From Deinococcus apachensis DSM 19763 (GTDB lineage: Bacteria > Deinococcota > Deinococci > Deinococcales > Deinococcaceae), in contig NZ_KB906411.1 in the NCBI RefSeq assembly GCF_000381345.1, forward strand, positions 46,982-110,981: a DNA stretch of 64,000 nt, read 5' to 3'. The position numbers were made by a program, and so were the translations under genes. Shown here piece after piece: positions 24,255 through 33,221 of the stretch. The notes beneath the pieces are model-generated. The model saw nothing but the letters and a program-made list of their open reading frames with translations. It did no database searches and was not told the DNA's origin. The stretch's first letter is position 1. The number at the start of each line of letters is the position of its first letter.

Positions 24255-25103
24255 CTACAAACTCGTCCGCACCTGCCACAACTCGGGAAACAGGACCACG
24301 TTCAGCGCCCGCCTCAGGTAACCCGCCCCGCTCGTGCCGCCGCTCCCCGTCTTGAAGCCGATGGTGCGCTCCACGGTCGTGAGGTGGTTGAAGCGCCAGG
24401 CCCGGAAGTTGTCCTCCACGTCGAGCAGCTTCTCGGCGAGTTCGTACAGGTCCCAGTAGCGCTCCGGGTCGCGGTAGACGGTGAGCCAGGCGTCCAGCAC
24501 CCCGGAATGCTCGGTCGCGGGCTGGGTGTAGTCCCGCTCCAGCACCTCGGCGGGGATGGGCAGGCCCCGCGCGGCGAGGAGGCGCAGGGTGAGGTCGTAC
24601 ACGCTGGGCGCGTGCAGGGCGGCGTGCAGCGGGCCGTGCTGATCCGGGCGGTGCTCGAAGGGCCGCAGCAGCACCGGGTTGCGGTTCCCGAGCAGGATCT
24701 CGACCATGCGGTAGCCCGCCGATTGAAAGCCCGACGCCTCGCCAAAAGCCCCGCGGAACTGGAGGTAGTCGGCGGGGGTCATCGTCTTCAGCACGCCCCA
24801 GGCCGCCGTCAGTTGCTCCTGGGCGCGCACCACCCGGGTCAGCATCTTCAGCGGCTCGTCGGTCACGCCCGCCTCCAGCAGCGCCATCGCGGCCTGAAGC
24901 TCCCGGATGATCAGGCTCAGCCACACCTCGGAGACGTGATGCACCGTGATGAAGAGGTGTTCGTCGTGCGCCCCCGTGATGGGCTGGTGGGCGCTGAGCA
25001 GCGTGTCCAGCCGCAGGTAATCCCCGTAGCTCAGCCGCCGCCCGAAGTCGGTGTGGGCGCGTTCCGGCGCGTCCCGGTCCGTCCTGTGTTCCGCCTGGCT
25101 CAT
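24255..25103 (-). CDS. kynA: Tryptophan 2,3-dioxygenase
   Basis: A 282-residue heme enzyme opening the indole ring of L-tryptophan to N-formylkynurenine. Family signatures are LSYGDYLRLDTLLSAHQP at residues 24-41, HDEHLFITVHHVSEVWLSLI with the heme-pocket histidines, FRGAFGEASGFQSAGYRMVE, WRFNHLTTVERTIGFKTGSGGTSG split around residue 240, and YLRRALNVVLFPELW at the C-terminus. It starts six bases after a TAGTCT hexamer and is divergent from the VOC gene. No kynureninase or formamidase is in the window. Confidence 0.95.
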   Translation of the reverse strand: MSQAEHRTDRDAPERAHTDFGRRLSYGDYLRLDTLLSAHQPITGAHDEHLFITVHHVSEVWLSLIIRELQAAMALLEAGVTDEPLKMLTRVVRAQEQLTAAWGVLKTMTPADYLQFRGAFGEASGFQSAGYRMVEILLGNRNPVLLRPFEHRPDQHGPLHAALHAPSVYDLTLRLLAARGLPIPAEVLERDYTQPATEHSGVLDAWLTVYRDPERYWDLYELAEKLLDVEDNFRAWRFNHLTTVERTIGFKTGSGGTSGAGYLRRALNVVLFPELWQVRTSL

Positions 25104-25109
25104 GGCCGA

Positions 25110-25115
25110 AGACTA
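25110..25115 (-). promoter_or_regulatory. -10 hexamer of leaderless kynA promoter
   Basis: On the minus strand TAGTCT is six bases before the kynA ATG, and no ribosome site is present, as expected for a leaderless transcript. Confidence 0.5.
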
Positions 25116-25151
25116 CAACCCTGGGTAAAGGCCCGCCCCGGCGCCGCCCCT

Positions 25152-25157
25152 TACCCT
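25152..25157 (+). promoter_or_regulatory. -10 hexamer of leaderless VOC promoter
   Basis: TACCCT lies six bases before the ATG at 25164, with no Shine-Dalgarno sequence. It mirrors the kynA hexamer on the other strand within a 60-base divergent region. Confidence 0.5.
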
Positions 25158-25163
25158 GAACCC

Positions 25164-26003
25164 ATGCCTTCCCCCATCCTCGACCTCGCGGGAATCACGC
25201 TGGAGGTCAACCACCTGCCCCGGGGCATCCGCTTCTACACCCAGGTGCTGGGGCTGGACCTGCTGGACGCCGACGAGGAGCGCGGCGTGGCGCAGTTCCG
25301 GGTCAACGAGGCCCAGACCCTCACCCTCTGGAAGCCGATCACCCGGCAGGCGAACGACTCGCGTCTGGCGCCCTTGCACGCTCGCGGCGCCTCCCACCTG
25401 CACTACGCCTGGCAGATTCAGCCGGGGGATCTGGACCGCGGCAAGGCGACCCTGGACGAACACGGCCTGCCCTGGACCGAGATCGACCTGGGCACCCCCG
25501 AGCGGCCCGATCCCACCGTGTACTTCTTCGACCCCTTCGGTCACGGGCTGGAGTTGCGCGGCATCAACCTCGCCGACGAGCGAAGGCCGACCTATCTGCC
25601 TGTGCCGGTGGAGCGGCCCCCGCACGCCCTCCCGGTGATGGGGCTGCGCGAGGTCGCCCTGGCTTTCGCTGACTATCCGGCGATGAGGGCCCGGCTCCCC
25701 CGCGCCTACGGCCTCGCCTACGCCAAGGAGCAGGAGGACCGCGACTTCGCCCAGTTCACCCTGGGGCCCGAACCCGAACCCGACGGCAACGGGACGCCCC
25801 GGCGCTGGCTGTACGCCTGGGACCCGCAGGTGGGCCTGGCCGACATGTTCGGCGGCGACCACGCCCTGGTGCAGTTTTACGCGCGGGTGGACGAGGTGCT
25901 GCCCCGGGTGCGGGCGGAGGGCCTGCCCCACGTGCTGGAGGACGGGCGGCTGGCCGTGCGCGATCCCGAGGGGCATATCTTCGAGTTCCTGCCCCCGCTT
26001 TGA
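25164..26003 (+). CDS. VOC-family ring-cleavage dioxygenase-like protein
   Basis: A 279-residue protein of two vicinal-oxygen-chelate modules. Module 1 (residues 1-125) has LEVNHLPRGIRFYTQVLGLD and a metal-site-like HLHYAWQI and DPFGHGLELRG. Module 2 (145-279) has GLREVALAFADYPAMR and ends DPEGHIFEFLPP. The His and Glu positions fit an extradiol dioxygenase or glyoxalase-type metal site. It is divergent from kynA, so cleavage of a tryptophan-derived aromatic such as hydroxyanthranilate is possible, but the family is broad. The frame upstream of 25164 is not coding. Confidence 0.75.
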   Translation: MPSPILDLAGITLEVNHLPRGIRFYTQVLGLDLLDADEERGVAQFRVNEAQTLTLWKPITRQANDSRLAPLHARGASHLHYAWQIQPGDLDRGKATLDEHGLPWTEIDLGTPERPDPTVYFFDPFGHGLELRGINLADERRPTYLPVPVERPPHALPVMGLREVALAFADYPAMRARLPRAYGLAYAKEQEDRDFAQFTLGPEPEPDGNGTPRRWLYAWDPQVGLADMFGGDHALVQFYARVDEVLPRVRAEGLPHVLEDGRLAVRDPEGHIFEFLPPL

Positions 26004-26473
26004 AGGTGAACACGGCACAACTTCCCCTGACCTGTATCAACGTCATGGCCTGGGTAAGAAGAGGCGGCGACGTTTCTTTTTCCACGGTTGAGCAGCGCCA
26101 GTCTTTGGTCCCGCGCTAGATGCAACAGGCATTTCTGAAGTTTGCTTTCATCCCCCACAGAGGAAGTCTCAAGTTCCCTATAGAAATCATTTTTTTTATC
26201 GCTGGCACCCCGTGTTAACCTTTGCCCCTCGCCGCTTGGGGCGATAAGGCAGGCTGAACGAGGCGGCCGGAAGGGGGCGGGGAGAACTGCTGGGCTCCAC
26301 GTTCACCAGGGATTGTTGCCCCTCGCCACTCTCCGCAGACGAGGAAAGAAAATGTCCTGTTTATCCCACCTCCATTTGCACGTCGGCATGGTTTTCTCTA
26401 TCGACCGGTTCCGGGGAGGGGAGGATGAATTCGCCTCCTCCGGCTGCTCCTCCCAGGGGCTCAGGAGGTGCGG
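26004..26473. other. Gene-free region upstream of the GH1 fusion gene
   Basis: About 470 bases with locally lower GC (an AT tract near 26190-26205). It holds two copies of TTGCCCCTCGCC (26222-26233 and 26316-26327). The first is part of a GCCCC / GGGGC hairpin. A promoter candidate is at 26376-26404. AGGAGG at 26463-26468 is the ribosome site of the next gene. No gene was found. Confidence 0.45.
26376..26404 (+). promoter_or_regulatory. Promoter candidate of the GH1/RmlD-like gene
   Basis: TTGCAC (-35, 26376-26381) and TATCGA (-10, 26399-26404) are separated by exactly 17 bases, about 70 bases before the start codon. Confidence 0.45.
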
Positions 26474-28615
26474 ATGCGTCCGCTAGACCGGCTGGAGCTG
26501 TGGGTGGGGGTGGAGCCCACCGTCAGCCGCATCGGGGACAGCGTGCAGGACCAGCTGATCCTCAGCGGCTTTCATGAGCGGCTGGAGGACATCGACCGGC
26601 TGGCGTCCCTGGGCGCGACCCGGGTGCGCTTTCCGGTGCTGTGGGAGCGCACGGCCCCGTCGGGGCTGGACCAGGCCGACTGGACCTGGGCGGACGCGCG
26701 GCTCGCACGCCTCGCCGAACGTGGCCTCGATCCCATCGTCGGGCTCGTCCACCACGGGGGTGGGCCACTACACACCCACCTGCTCGACCCGGAATTCGTC
26801 CCCGGCCTGACCGCCTATGCCCGGGCGGTGGCCGAGCGCTATCCGCACCTGGGCACCTACACGCCGGTCAACGAGCCCCTCACGACCGCGCGCTTTTCCG
26901 CCCTGTACGGCCACTGGTATCCCCACGCGCGCGACGACCACTCCTTCTGGCGAGCGCTGATGCACCAGCTTCAGGCGACGGTGCTGGCGATGCGGGCGAT
27001 CCGCGAGGTCAATCCGGGGGCCGAACTGCTGCAAACGGAAGATATGGGGCTGGTCAGCGCCCGCCCCACACTGCGCGAACAGGCGGACTTCGAGAACGAG
27101 CGGCGCTGGCTGTCCTTCGACCTGCTGCTGGGCCGGGTGGACCGGGATCACCCCATGTGGTCCTACCTGCGCTGGGTGGGGGCCACCGAGAGGGAAATCC
27201 TGTGGTTCGCCGAGAACCCCTGCCCCCCCGACGTGCTGGGCCTGAACGCCTACGTCACCAGCGAGCGCTTTCTGGACGACCGGGTGGGGCACTACCGGGG
27301 CGGGCATCACGGGGGCTTTCACGGCGGCAACGGGCGGCGCGCCTACGTGGATGTCGAGGCCGTCCGGGTGCAGGGCCAGCCCATCGGCGGCCCCTGCGGG
27401 CGGCTGTACGAGGCGGACGCGCGCTACGGCCTGCCCCTGGCACTGACCGAGGTGCATCTCGCCTGCACCCGTGAGGAGCAACTGCGCTGGCTGCACGAGA
27501 CCTGGCAGCAGGCGCAGTCGGCCCGAGCCGACGGGGTGGACGTGCGCGCCGTGACCGCCTGGTCGGCGCTGGGGGCCTTCGACTGGAACTCTCTGCTGAC
27601 CCGACAGAACGGCCACTACGAGAGCGGCCTGTGGGACGTGCGGGCGCCGCAGCCCCGCCCCACGGCCCTGGCCCAGCTCGCCCGCCACCTGGCAACCGGG
27701 GCACCCCTGGGCCCCGCGCAGGCCGTGCTGGAGGGCCCCGGCTGGTGGCGCCGCGCCGACCGGCTGCGCTTTCCCCCGGAAGGCCCCCTCCATGCCGAGA
27801 CCCCCGACGGCCCCCCGCTGCTGGTCGCCGTTCCGGGACGGCTGGGTGAGCGGCTGCTGGAGGCCTGCGGGGGGCGCGGCCTGCCCGCCCGGCGCCTGGC
27901 GCTGGGAAAGGTCCAGACCGCCCTGGAACTCGAGCGTCCCTGGGCAGTCGTGGCCGCAGCGGGCAGCTTCGGAGATGCCGGGCACCTGGGCGCGCTGGCG
28001 ACGGCCTGTGCCGCGCGGGGGCTCCCCCTGCTGCTGCTGTCCTCGGCCCAGGTCTTCGCTGGGGATGCCGCCCGGCCCCTCCTGGAATCGGACGCGCCCA
28101 ACCCCACTCGTGCTGGGGGAATGCGGCAGCGGCTGGGAGAGGAGGCCGTTCTCGCCGCCCATCCCGGCGCGCTGGTGATCCGCAGCGGCCCCCTTTTCGA
28201 CGTGGGGGAGACGGAGGGCTTTTCGGCCGCCCTGCTGCGCGCCATTCGGGCCGGGCGGCCCTTCCCGGCGCCCACGGGCGGGGCCGTGTCACCCACCTTC
28301 CTGCCCGACCTGCTGCACCACGCCCTCGACCTGCTGCTCGACGGCGAGACGGGCGTGTGGCACCTCCCCAACGGGGGGGCGGTGTCGTGGTTCGAATGGG
28401 CGGAAATGCTCGCGCGGGCGGCCCGTCTCGACCCGGGGAGGGTGCGGGCCGTCTCTCCGGCGCGGCTGGTGTCCCCGGCCTCCTGGCCCGCCCTCGCCAG
28501 CGAGCGGGGGTGGCCGATGCCGAGTCTGGAGGATGCCGTGGCCCGGTGGTCGCCCGTCCCCGCCACGCGGCAGGCGGACCCCCGGGCGCCCGAGTACGTG
28601 GGTGGGCGGCCCTGA
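26474..28615 (+). CDS. GH1-like glycosidase fused to RmlD-like reductase domain
   Basis: A 713-residue two-domain protein. Residues ~5-410 resemble glycoside hydrolase family 1: RIGDSVQDQLILSGFHERLE, RFPVLWERTAP, the acid/base NEP in YTPVNEPLTTARF, and LALTEVHL as the probable nucleophile region. Residues ~430-700 resemble the dTDP-4-dehydrorhamnose reductase (RmlD) fold: VVAAAGSFGD, LLLLSSAQVFAGD, LVIRSGPLFD. In the second domain the YxxxK site is replaced (GGMRQ), so reductase activity is doubtful. ATG 26474 with AGGAGG five bases upstream is preferred to GTG 26468. The fusion suggests sugar processing, but the substrate is unknown. Confidence 0.75.
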   Translation: MRPLDRLELWVGVEPTVSRIGDSVQDQLILSGFHERLEDIDRLASLGATRVRFPVLWERTAPSGLDQADWTWADARLARLAERGLDPIVGLVHHGGGPLHTHLLDPEFVPGLTAYARAVAERYPHLGTYTPVNEPLTTARFSALYGHWYPHARDDHSFWRALMHQLQATVLAMRAIREVNPGAELLQTEDMGLVSARPTLREQADFENERRWLSFDLLLGRVDRDHPMWSYLRWVGATEREILWFAENPCPPDVLGLNAYVTSERFLDDRVGHYRGGHHGGFHGGNGRRAYVDVEAVRVQGQPIGGPCGRLYEADARYGLPLALTEVHLACTREEQLRWLHETWQQAQSARADGVDVRAVTAWSALGAFDWNSLLTRQNGHYESGLWDVRAPQPRPTALAQLARHLATGAPLGPAQAVLEGPGWWRRADRLRFPPEGPLHAETPDGPPLLVAVPGRLGERLLEACGGRGLPARRLALGKVQTALELERPWAVVAAAGSFGDAGHLGALATACAARGLPLLLLSSAQVFAGDAARPLLESDAPNPTRAGGMRQRLGEEAVLAAHPGALVIRSGPLFDVGETEGFSAALLRAIRAGRPFPAPTGGAVSPTFLPDLLHHALDLLLDGETGVWHLPNGGAVSWFEWAEMLARAARLDPGRVRAVSPARLVSPASWPALASERGWPMPSLEDAVARWSPVPATRQADPRAPEYVGGRP

Positions 28616-28787
28616 GTGGGCTGCCCAGGGGGGGTAGGGGCTTCGGCCCGGGGACTCCCAACATTCCGTCAGGCTTGCTCACGCCGCCTGGATCAGAAAA
28701 CGTCACGCTTGAAGGCGCGTGCTCCGGCCTGGCCCCCCCGCCTCGCTGGTCCCCCGCAGGCCCCCTCCGGTCGCGGTTTCCCCCATC

Positions 28788-30954
28788 ATGACCACCCTGC
28801 CCCCCCTGTCCCGACTCGTGGCCGACCTCGACGGGTCGCGCACCCCCCTCGGAGCGCGTGACCGCTGGCCGCAGAGCCTGCGGATGGTGGTGGACCTCGT
28901 GCTGCCCAGCGCCTTCCCGATGATCCTGCTGTGGGGACAGGATCTGATCCAGACCCACAACGACCGGTATGCCGTTCTCTTGGGCGCCCGGCACCCCGCC
29001 GCCCTGGGCCAGCCCGCTCGTGAGTCCCGGCCCGAGGGGTGGCCCAGCCTCTCCACGACGGTGTGTGACGCGGCGAGACCCTGCTCTTGGAGGACCAGCT
29101 CTACCCCATCAGCCGGAACGGCCGCCCGGAGGAGGCGTACTTCACCCTCTGATCAAGCCCGGGGAGGGCGAGGTGGGCGGCGTGCTCGTCACCCTGACCG
29201 AGACGACCGCGCGGGTCCTCGCCAACCGGCGGCGGGGCGTGCAGTGTGACCTCGCCGACCGCCTGGGGCAGGCCCTCACGGTGGCGAACGTGCGGAGGCC
29301 GCCCTGGCGTCCGCCTCGCGGCCCGACGTCCCTTTTGCGGACCTCCACCTGACGGGTGATCCGGCGTTTCCCCCACCCTGGGTGCGGTTCTGGGGACGCG
29401 GCAGCCTGCGGAACTGGACTGGGCGGCGGACGACGCCGGACCCCGTCGCGCGCTGGCCCTCCCCGTGGACGGGCAGACGCAGGCGGAGGCGGCGAGCGTG
29501 CTGGGCCTGAACCCGCGGTCGGCGCTGGACGAGGCCACCGGGACTTCCTCTCGGGGTACGCCCGGCAGGTGGGGGCGGCGCTGCGGCGGGTCCGTTCCCG
29601 GGAACAGGCGGACCTGAACCGCCGGGTGGAGGAGGAGCGCGAGGCCCTCGCGGCGTTCGCCCGCCTCACCGAACTCGTCGCCAACACGGGGGACGTGGGG
29701 ACCCTGGCGCAGCAGGCCGCCGACCTGATCCACGGGGTGCTGGACGTTCACAGCGCGGTGTATTTCGAGTGGGAGGGCGATTTCTGGAAGGCCCGCCAGG
29801 TGTCGGGTGCCCTCTCCCCGGAGCTGGTCGCCGAGCTCGAACGCGGCCCGCTCGCGGAAATGCCCGGCTTCGCCCTTCCGGCCGGACGCCGCGAACCCAT
29901 GTTCTTCGAGCACTGGAACGCGGCCGCGGGAAGCCCGCCCGGCCTGGTGCCGTACACCGCCGTGGCGTGCTCCCCGCTGTTTACGCAGGATCACCCGGCG
30001 GGCATGCTGAGCATGACGACCCTGACCAGCCCGGTCTGGTCCGAGCGGGAAAGGGCGGGCTTCCGCGCGGTGGGTGACAGCCTGCGCCTCGCCGTGGAGC
30101 GCACGGCCCGGCTGCGGCAGGTGGAACGGCAACGCGAGCGCCTCGCGGACCTGAACGCTGAGCTGGGCTCATTCATCACCCGCACTGTCCACAATCTGGG
30201 GGTGCCCGTGCGTCGCCTGGCCCACCTCCTCGATCCGGCCCGGACGGGCCAGGCCCACCCGGCGGGCGACCTGCTGCCCTACGATCCGGCCGCCCTGGGG
30301 GACGAGGTGGTGCGCCTCACGGCCGTCGCGCGGGACCTGTGCCAGCTCTCACGGCTGGAGCAGCAGGAGCTGAACCTCGACCTCCTGCCGCTGGGGGAAC
30401 TGTTCGCCGGGGTGCGGGCGGAGTTCGCCGCCACGCCGCCGGGGGCACGGACCGAGTGGCTGATCCGCGCCCTGCCCACCGTGCGGGGGGACCGGGCGCT
30501 GCTCGGCCAGGCGCTGCGGGTGCTGATGACCTTCACCCTCAGCGAGACGCGCGGGGTGAGCCTGGTGGACATCGGGGCCGAGGAGGGCGAGGTGCGGGTG
30601 AGCATCTGGGACGACGGCCTGGGCCTCCTGCCCGAGGAGGTGGCCACGCTCTTCGACCTGGCCGTCCGCACCGATCAGCCTGTGCCGCTCCTTCCGGGAA
30701 ACGGCGGCCTGGCCCAGGTGCGGCGCGTCCTGGCGCGGCACGGCGGCTGGGCCTGGGCCGAGTCGCACCTGCGCGGCGCCCGGGTGGTGCTCGCCTTCCC
30801 GGGCGCCGCGCCGCTGAGCGAATTCGAGGCCCTGCTGCGGGGGGGGTGGGGCGGAACCCTGAAGGCCTGCCCAATCGAGGCCAGTGCGGTACGAGTTTCA
30901 TCCGGGCAGGTATCCGGGCTCAGCCTCCGCTCCACACCGGGGAAGTCATGCTGA
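28788..30954 (+). pseudogene. Broken PAS/GAF sensor histidine kinase
   Basis: Pieces of one kinase lie in successive frames. The PAS-like start (PLGARDRWPQSLRM, FPMILLWGQDLIQTHNDRY, HPAALGQPA) is in one frame to about 29060. Then LLLEDQLYPISRNG, GEVGGVLVTLTETTARVL, RPDVPFADLHLTGDPAF and ELDWAADDAG each need another frame, before the long 3' part from about 29545 (DFLSGYARQVG, a GAF domain, a kinase core). At least five disruptions occur, each shifting the frame in the same direction. The core is also eroded: TRVHN-like TVHNLGVPV instead of SHDLRAP, and DDGLGLLP instead of DNGIGF. A dead gene, or less likely repeated sequencing errors. Confidence 0.8.
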
Positions 30955-31192
30955 GTGATTGCGAAGCATCTCCAGACGAGACCCTTCGCGGTGAGCAGGA
31001 GCAAATGCGGGCGGCGCTGAGCATGGGCCCACCCTCACTCCTTGCGGGAGAGGGGGAGACCCGGGTGGAACGGCCTCTCCTTCACGAGCCCCTGATCCGG
31101 GTCCCTGGTCATGATCAGGGCGACTAAGGTTGCTGAACCCCACCCTAAAGCCTGGCCCGAAGGCCAGTACGTTTGCGCCCCACCCTGACTGC
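30955..31192. repeat. Gap with dispersed intergenic repeat sequence
   Basis: About 240 bases between the broken kinase and a response regulator. It contains GAAGTCATGCTGAGTGATTG, CGAAGCATCTCCAGACGAGA and CTCCTTGCGGGAGAGGGGGA, a layout typical of high-copy Deinococcus intergenic repeats, and several short inverted pieces such as CTGGCC-cgaa-GGCCAG (31153-31168). No gene is supported. Confidence 0.4.
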
Positions 31193-31630
31193 TCAAGGCC
31201 GCTCCTTCGGTGACAACGCCGCCGTCGCAAACCAGAAGGTGCCGAAGGACTTGATCACGTCCACGAACTCGCTGACGGTCACTGGCTTGGGGATGTAGGC
31301 GTTGGCGTGCAGGTTGTAGGAGCGCCAGATGTCGCCCTCGGCGCGCGAGGTGGTGAGGACCACGACCGGGATGTTCCGCAGCACCTCATCGGCCTTCAGA
31401 ACGTCCAGCACCTCCAGGCCGCCCATGCGCGGCATGTTCAGGTCGAGCAGGATCACGTCGGGGGTGGGTGCCCCCGCATGCGGCCCTTCCCGCCGCAGGA
31501 AGCTCAGGGCCTCGACGCCGTCCCGGGCGAGGTGAAGGTGATGCGGGAAATGCGCCTCCTCGAAGGCCTCCCGGGTGAGGAGGATGTCGGCGGAATTGTC
31601 TTCTACAAGCAGGATGTGAAGGGGTTTCAT
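31193..31630 (-). CDS. Single-domain response regulator (Rcp1 type)
   Basis: A 145-residue receiver-only regulator: LLVEDNSADILLT at the N-terminus, phospho-acceptor Asp in DVILLDLNMPRMGG, Lys in YIPKPVTVSEF. The ATG overlaps the stop of the upstream kinase gene by four bases (ATGA), so the two form a coupled pair. The open frame extends upstream to 31882 but that part shadows the kinase. The characteristic DRRRA-like segment TTSRAEGDIWRSYNLHANAY is of the cyanobacterial Rcp1 type. Confidence 0.9.
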   Translation of the reverse strand: MKPLHILLVEDNSADILLTREAFEEAHFPHHLHLARDGVEALSFLRREGPHAGAPTPDVILLDLNMPRMGGLEVLDVLKADEVLRNIPVVVLTTSRAEGDIWRSYNLHANAYIPKPVTVSEFVDVIKSFGTFWFATAALSPKERP

Positions 31631-33207
31631 GGTTGGGGCACCTCCTGGGCACCGGGTGGGGGGGCGTCGGGGAGGGTGAGGGTGAAGGTGCTCCCCTCGC
31701 CCGGAGTGCTCTGGACGGTGACCTGGCCGCCCTGACGCTCGGCGGCGGTGCGGACGAGCGCGAGCCCGATGCCGCTGCCGGGATACTCGTCGATGGGGTG
31801 CAGGCGTTGGAACACGCCGAAGATGCGCTCGAAATATTGTTCCTCCATGCCGATGCCGTTGTCCCGCACGTGAAAGTGCCACTCGCCCGCCCCGCGCTCC
31901 GCCCAGACTTGCACGAGGGGCGGACGGCCCGGTGCGCGGAACTTGACGGCGTTCGTCAGCAGGTTCAGAAAGACGTGGTGCAGCAGCTCGGGGCTCGCCC
32001 GCACGGTGGGCAGGTCGCCGACTTCCACCCGTGCGCCCTCGTTCTCAATCTTGGCCGCCAGGTCCTGCACCAGGGTGTGGACGAGTTCGGCCGTGTTCAC
32101 CGCCCGGAAGGTGTGCTGCACCTGCCGCACCCGCGAGTAGGTGAGCAGGTCCTGAATCAGGGCCTTCAGGCGTTGCGCGGCCGAGATGGTGAAGCCGATG
32201 TACTGGTCGGCGCGGTCGTCGAGCTGGCCCCCGTACCGCCGGGCGAGCAACTCGGTGTAGCTGGCGATGGTCCGCAGCGGCTCTTGCAGGTCATGGCTGG
32301 CAACGTACGCGAACTGCTCCAGTTCCCGGTTGCTGCGGGCCAGGCCAGCGTTGCTCGCCTCCAGCGCCCGGGTCGCCTCACACAGCGCCCCCTCGCGCTG
32401 CTGCACGGCCTCCGCCATGCGGTGAAACTGGCTGCTCAGCTCGCCCAGCTCCCGCAGGGGTGGGGCGGGCAGGCGGGCCGAGTAGTCCCCGGCGGCGATG
32501 TGCCGGGCCCCCTCGGTGACTTGGCGGGTGGTGCGTGACAGGGTGCGGGCGGCGCGCAGCGCGGCGAACACGAGCAGCGCCCCTGAGGTAAGCAGCCCGG
32601 CGACCGTGAACAGGCGCACGCGGCGCAAGACGGCGGTGCTGTTTTCCAGGGCGCCCTCCAGGCGCAGGTTCTCGCGCGTCTGCATATCGGCCAACACCCG
32701 GCGGACCTCCTCCAGGGTGCGTTTGCCGATGCCGTTACTCACCAGGGCCGCCGGGCTCTCCAACGAGACCCGGCGCGCCGCGATCTCGGGCCGCGCGGCC
32801 TGGGCAGACCACTGCCCTGTGAGGGTCCGCACCCGGGTCAGGTCCTGGCGCCCCGGGTCCGTTCCCACCCGGGCCTCCAGCTCCCCCAGGTGGCGCTCCA
32901 GGTTCACCCCGCCCTGAAAGTAGGGCTGCAAGAAGGCCGGGTTGCCGGTGATGACAAAGCCCCGCTGCCCGTTTTCCAGGTCGGACACGTCGCGCGCCAC
33001 CGCCTGGATCAGCGTGAGCCGCACCTGGGCCGCCGTGACCTGGGCTGCGCTGCGGGCATTCTGCTCCACCCCAGCGGCGACGGCCACGGCCACAGCCCCC
33101 AGCAGCAGCAGCGGAAACAGGAAGGCCCGCAGGATGAAGGCCGCAATGGTCGTGCCGGGCGGCGCACCGGGTGGACCGGTCAGCGGGGGGGATGAGGCGA
33201 CCGACAT
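31627..33207 (-). CDS. Membrane CHASE3/HAMP sensor histidine kinase
   Basis: A 526-residue membrane kinase. Residues ~20-45 form TM1 (FILRAFLFPLLLLGAVAVAV), followed by a CHASE3 periplasmic domain (LENGQRGFVITGNPAFLQPY), TM2 (LFTVAGLLTSGALLVFAALR), a HAMP-like linker (TRQVTEGARHIAAGDYSARL), HisKA with AYVASHDLQEPLRTI and HATPase_c with RDNGIGMEEQ and GSGIGLALVRTAAE. It resembles the phytochrome-like kinases that pair with Rcp1-type regulators, and its stop overlaps such a regulator. The start ATG 33207 is eight bases after a TAGAAT hexamer; the frame to 33342 is extra. Confidence 0.9.
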   Translation of the reverse strand: MSVASSPPLTGPPGAPPGTTIAAFILRAFLFPLLLLGAVAVAVAAGVEQNARSAAQVTAAQVRLTLIQAVARDVSDLENGQRGFVITGNPAFLQPYFQGGVNLERHLGELEARVGTDPGRQDLTRVRTLTGQWSAQAARPEIAARRVSLESPAALVSNGIGKRTLEEVRRVLADMQTRENLRLEGALENSTAVLRRVRLFTVAGLLTSGALLVFAALRAARTLSRTTRQVTEGARHIAAGDYSARLPAPPLRELGELSSQFHRMAEAVQQREGALCEATRALEASNAGLARSNRELEQFAYVASHDLQEPLRTIASYTELLARRYGGQLDDRADQYIGFTISAAQRLKALIQDLLTYSRVRQVQHTFRAVNTAELVHTLVQDLAAKIENEGARVEVGDLPTVRASPELLHHVFLNLLTNAVKFRAPGRPPLVQVWAERGAGEWHFHVRDNGIGMEEQYFERIFGVFQRLHPIDEYPGSGIGLALVRTAAERQGGQVTVQSTPGEGSTFTLTLPDAPPPGAQEVPQP

Positions 33208-33215
33208 CGGGGGGC

Positions 33216-33221
33216 ATTCTA
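33216..33221 (-). promoter_or_regulatory. -10 hexamer of leaderless kinase promoter
   Basis: On the minus strand TAGAAT lies eight bases before the kinase ATG at 33207, with only a C-run between them and no ribosome site. Confidence 0.5.

Noticed and set aside
24033..25163. Long open frame continuous with the VOC gene
   Set aside because: It is antisense to kynA over most of its length, with proline/arginine-rich shadow composition. The VOC family N-terminus and a -10 hexamer both place the start at 25164.
28616..28787. Separate small gene ahead of the broken kinase
   Set aside because: Frames here have no start with a ribosome site. The kinase PAS pattern begins at 28788.
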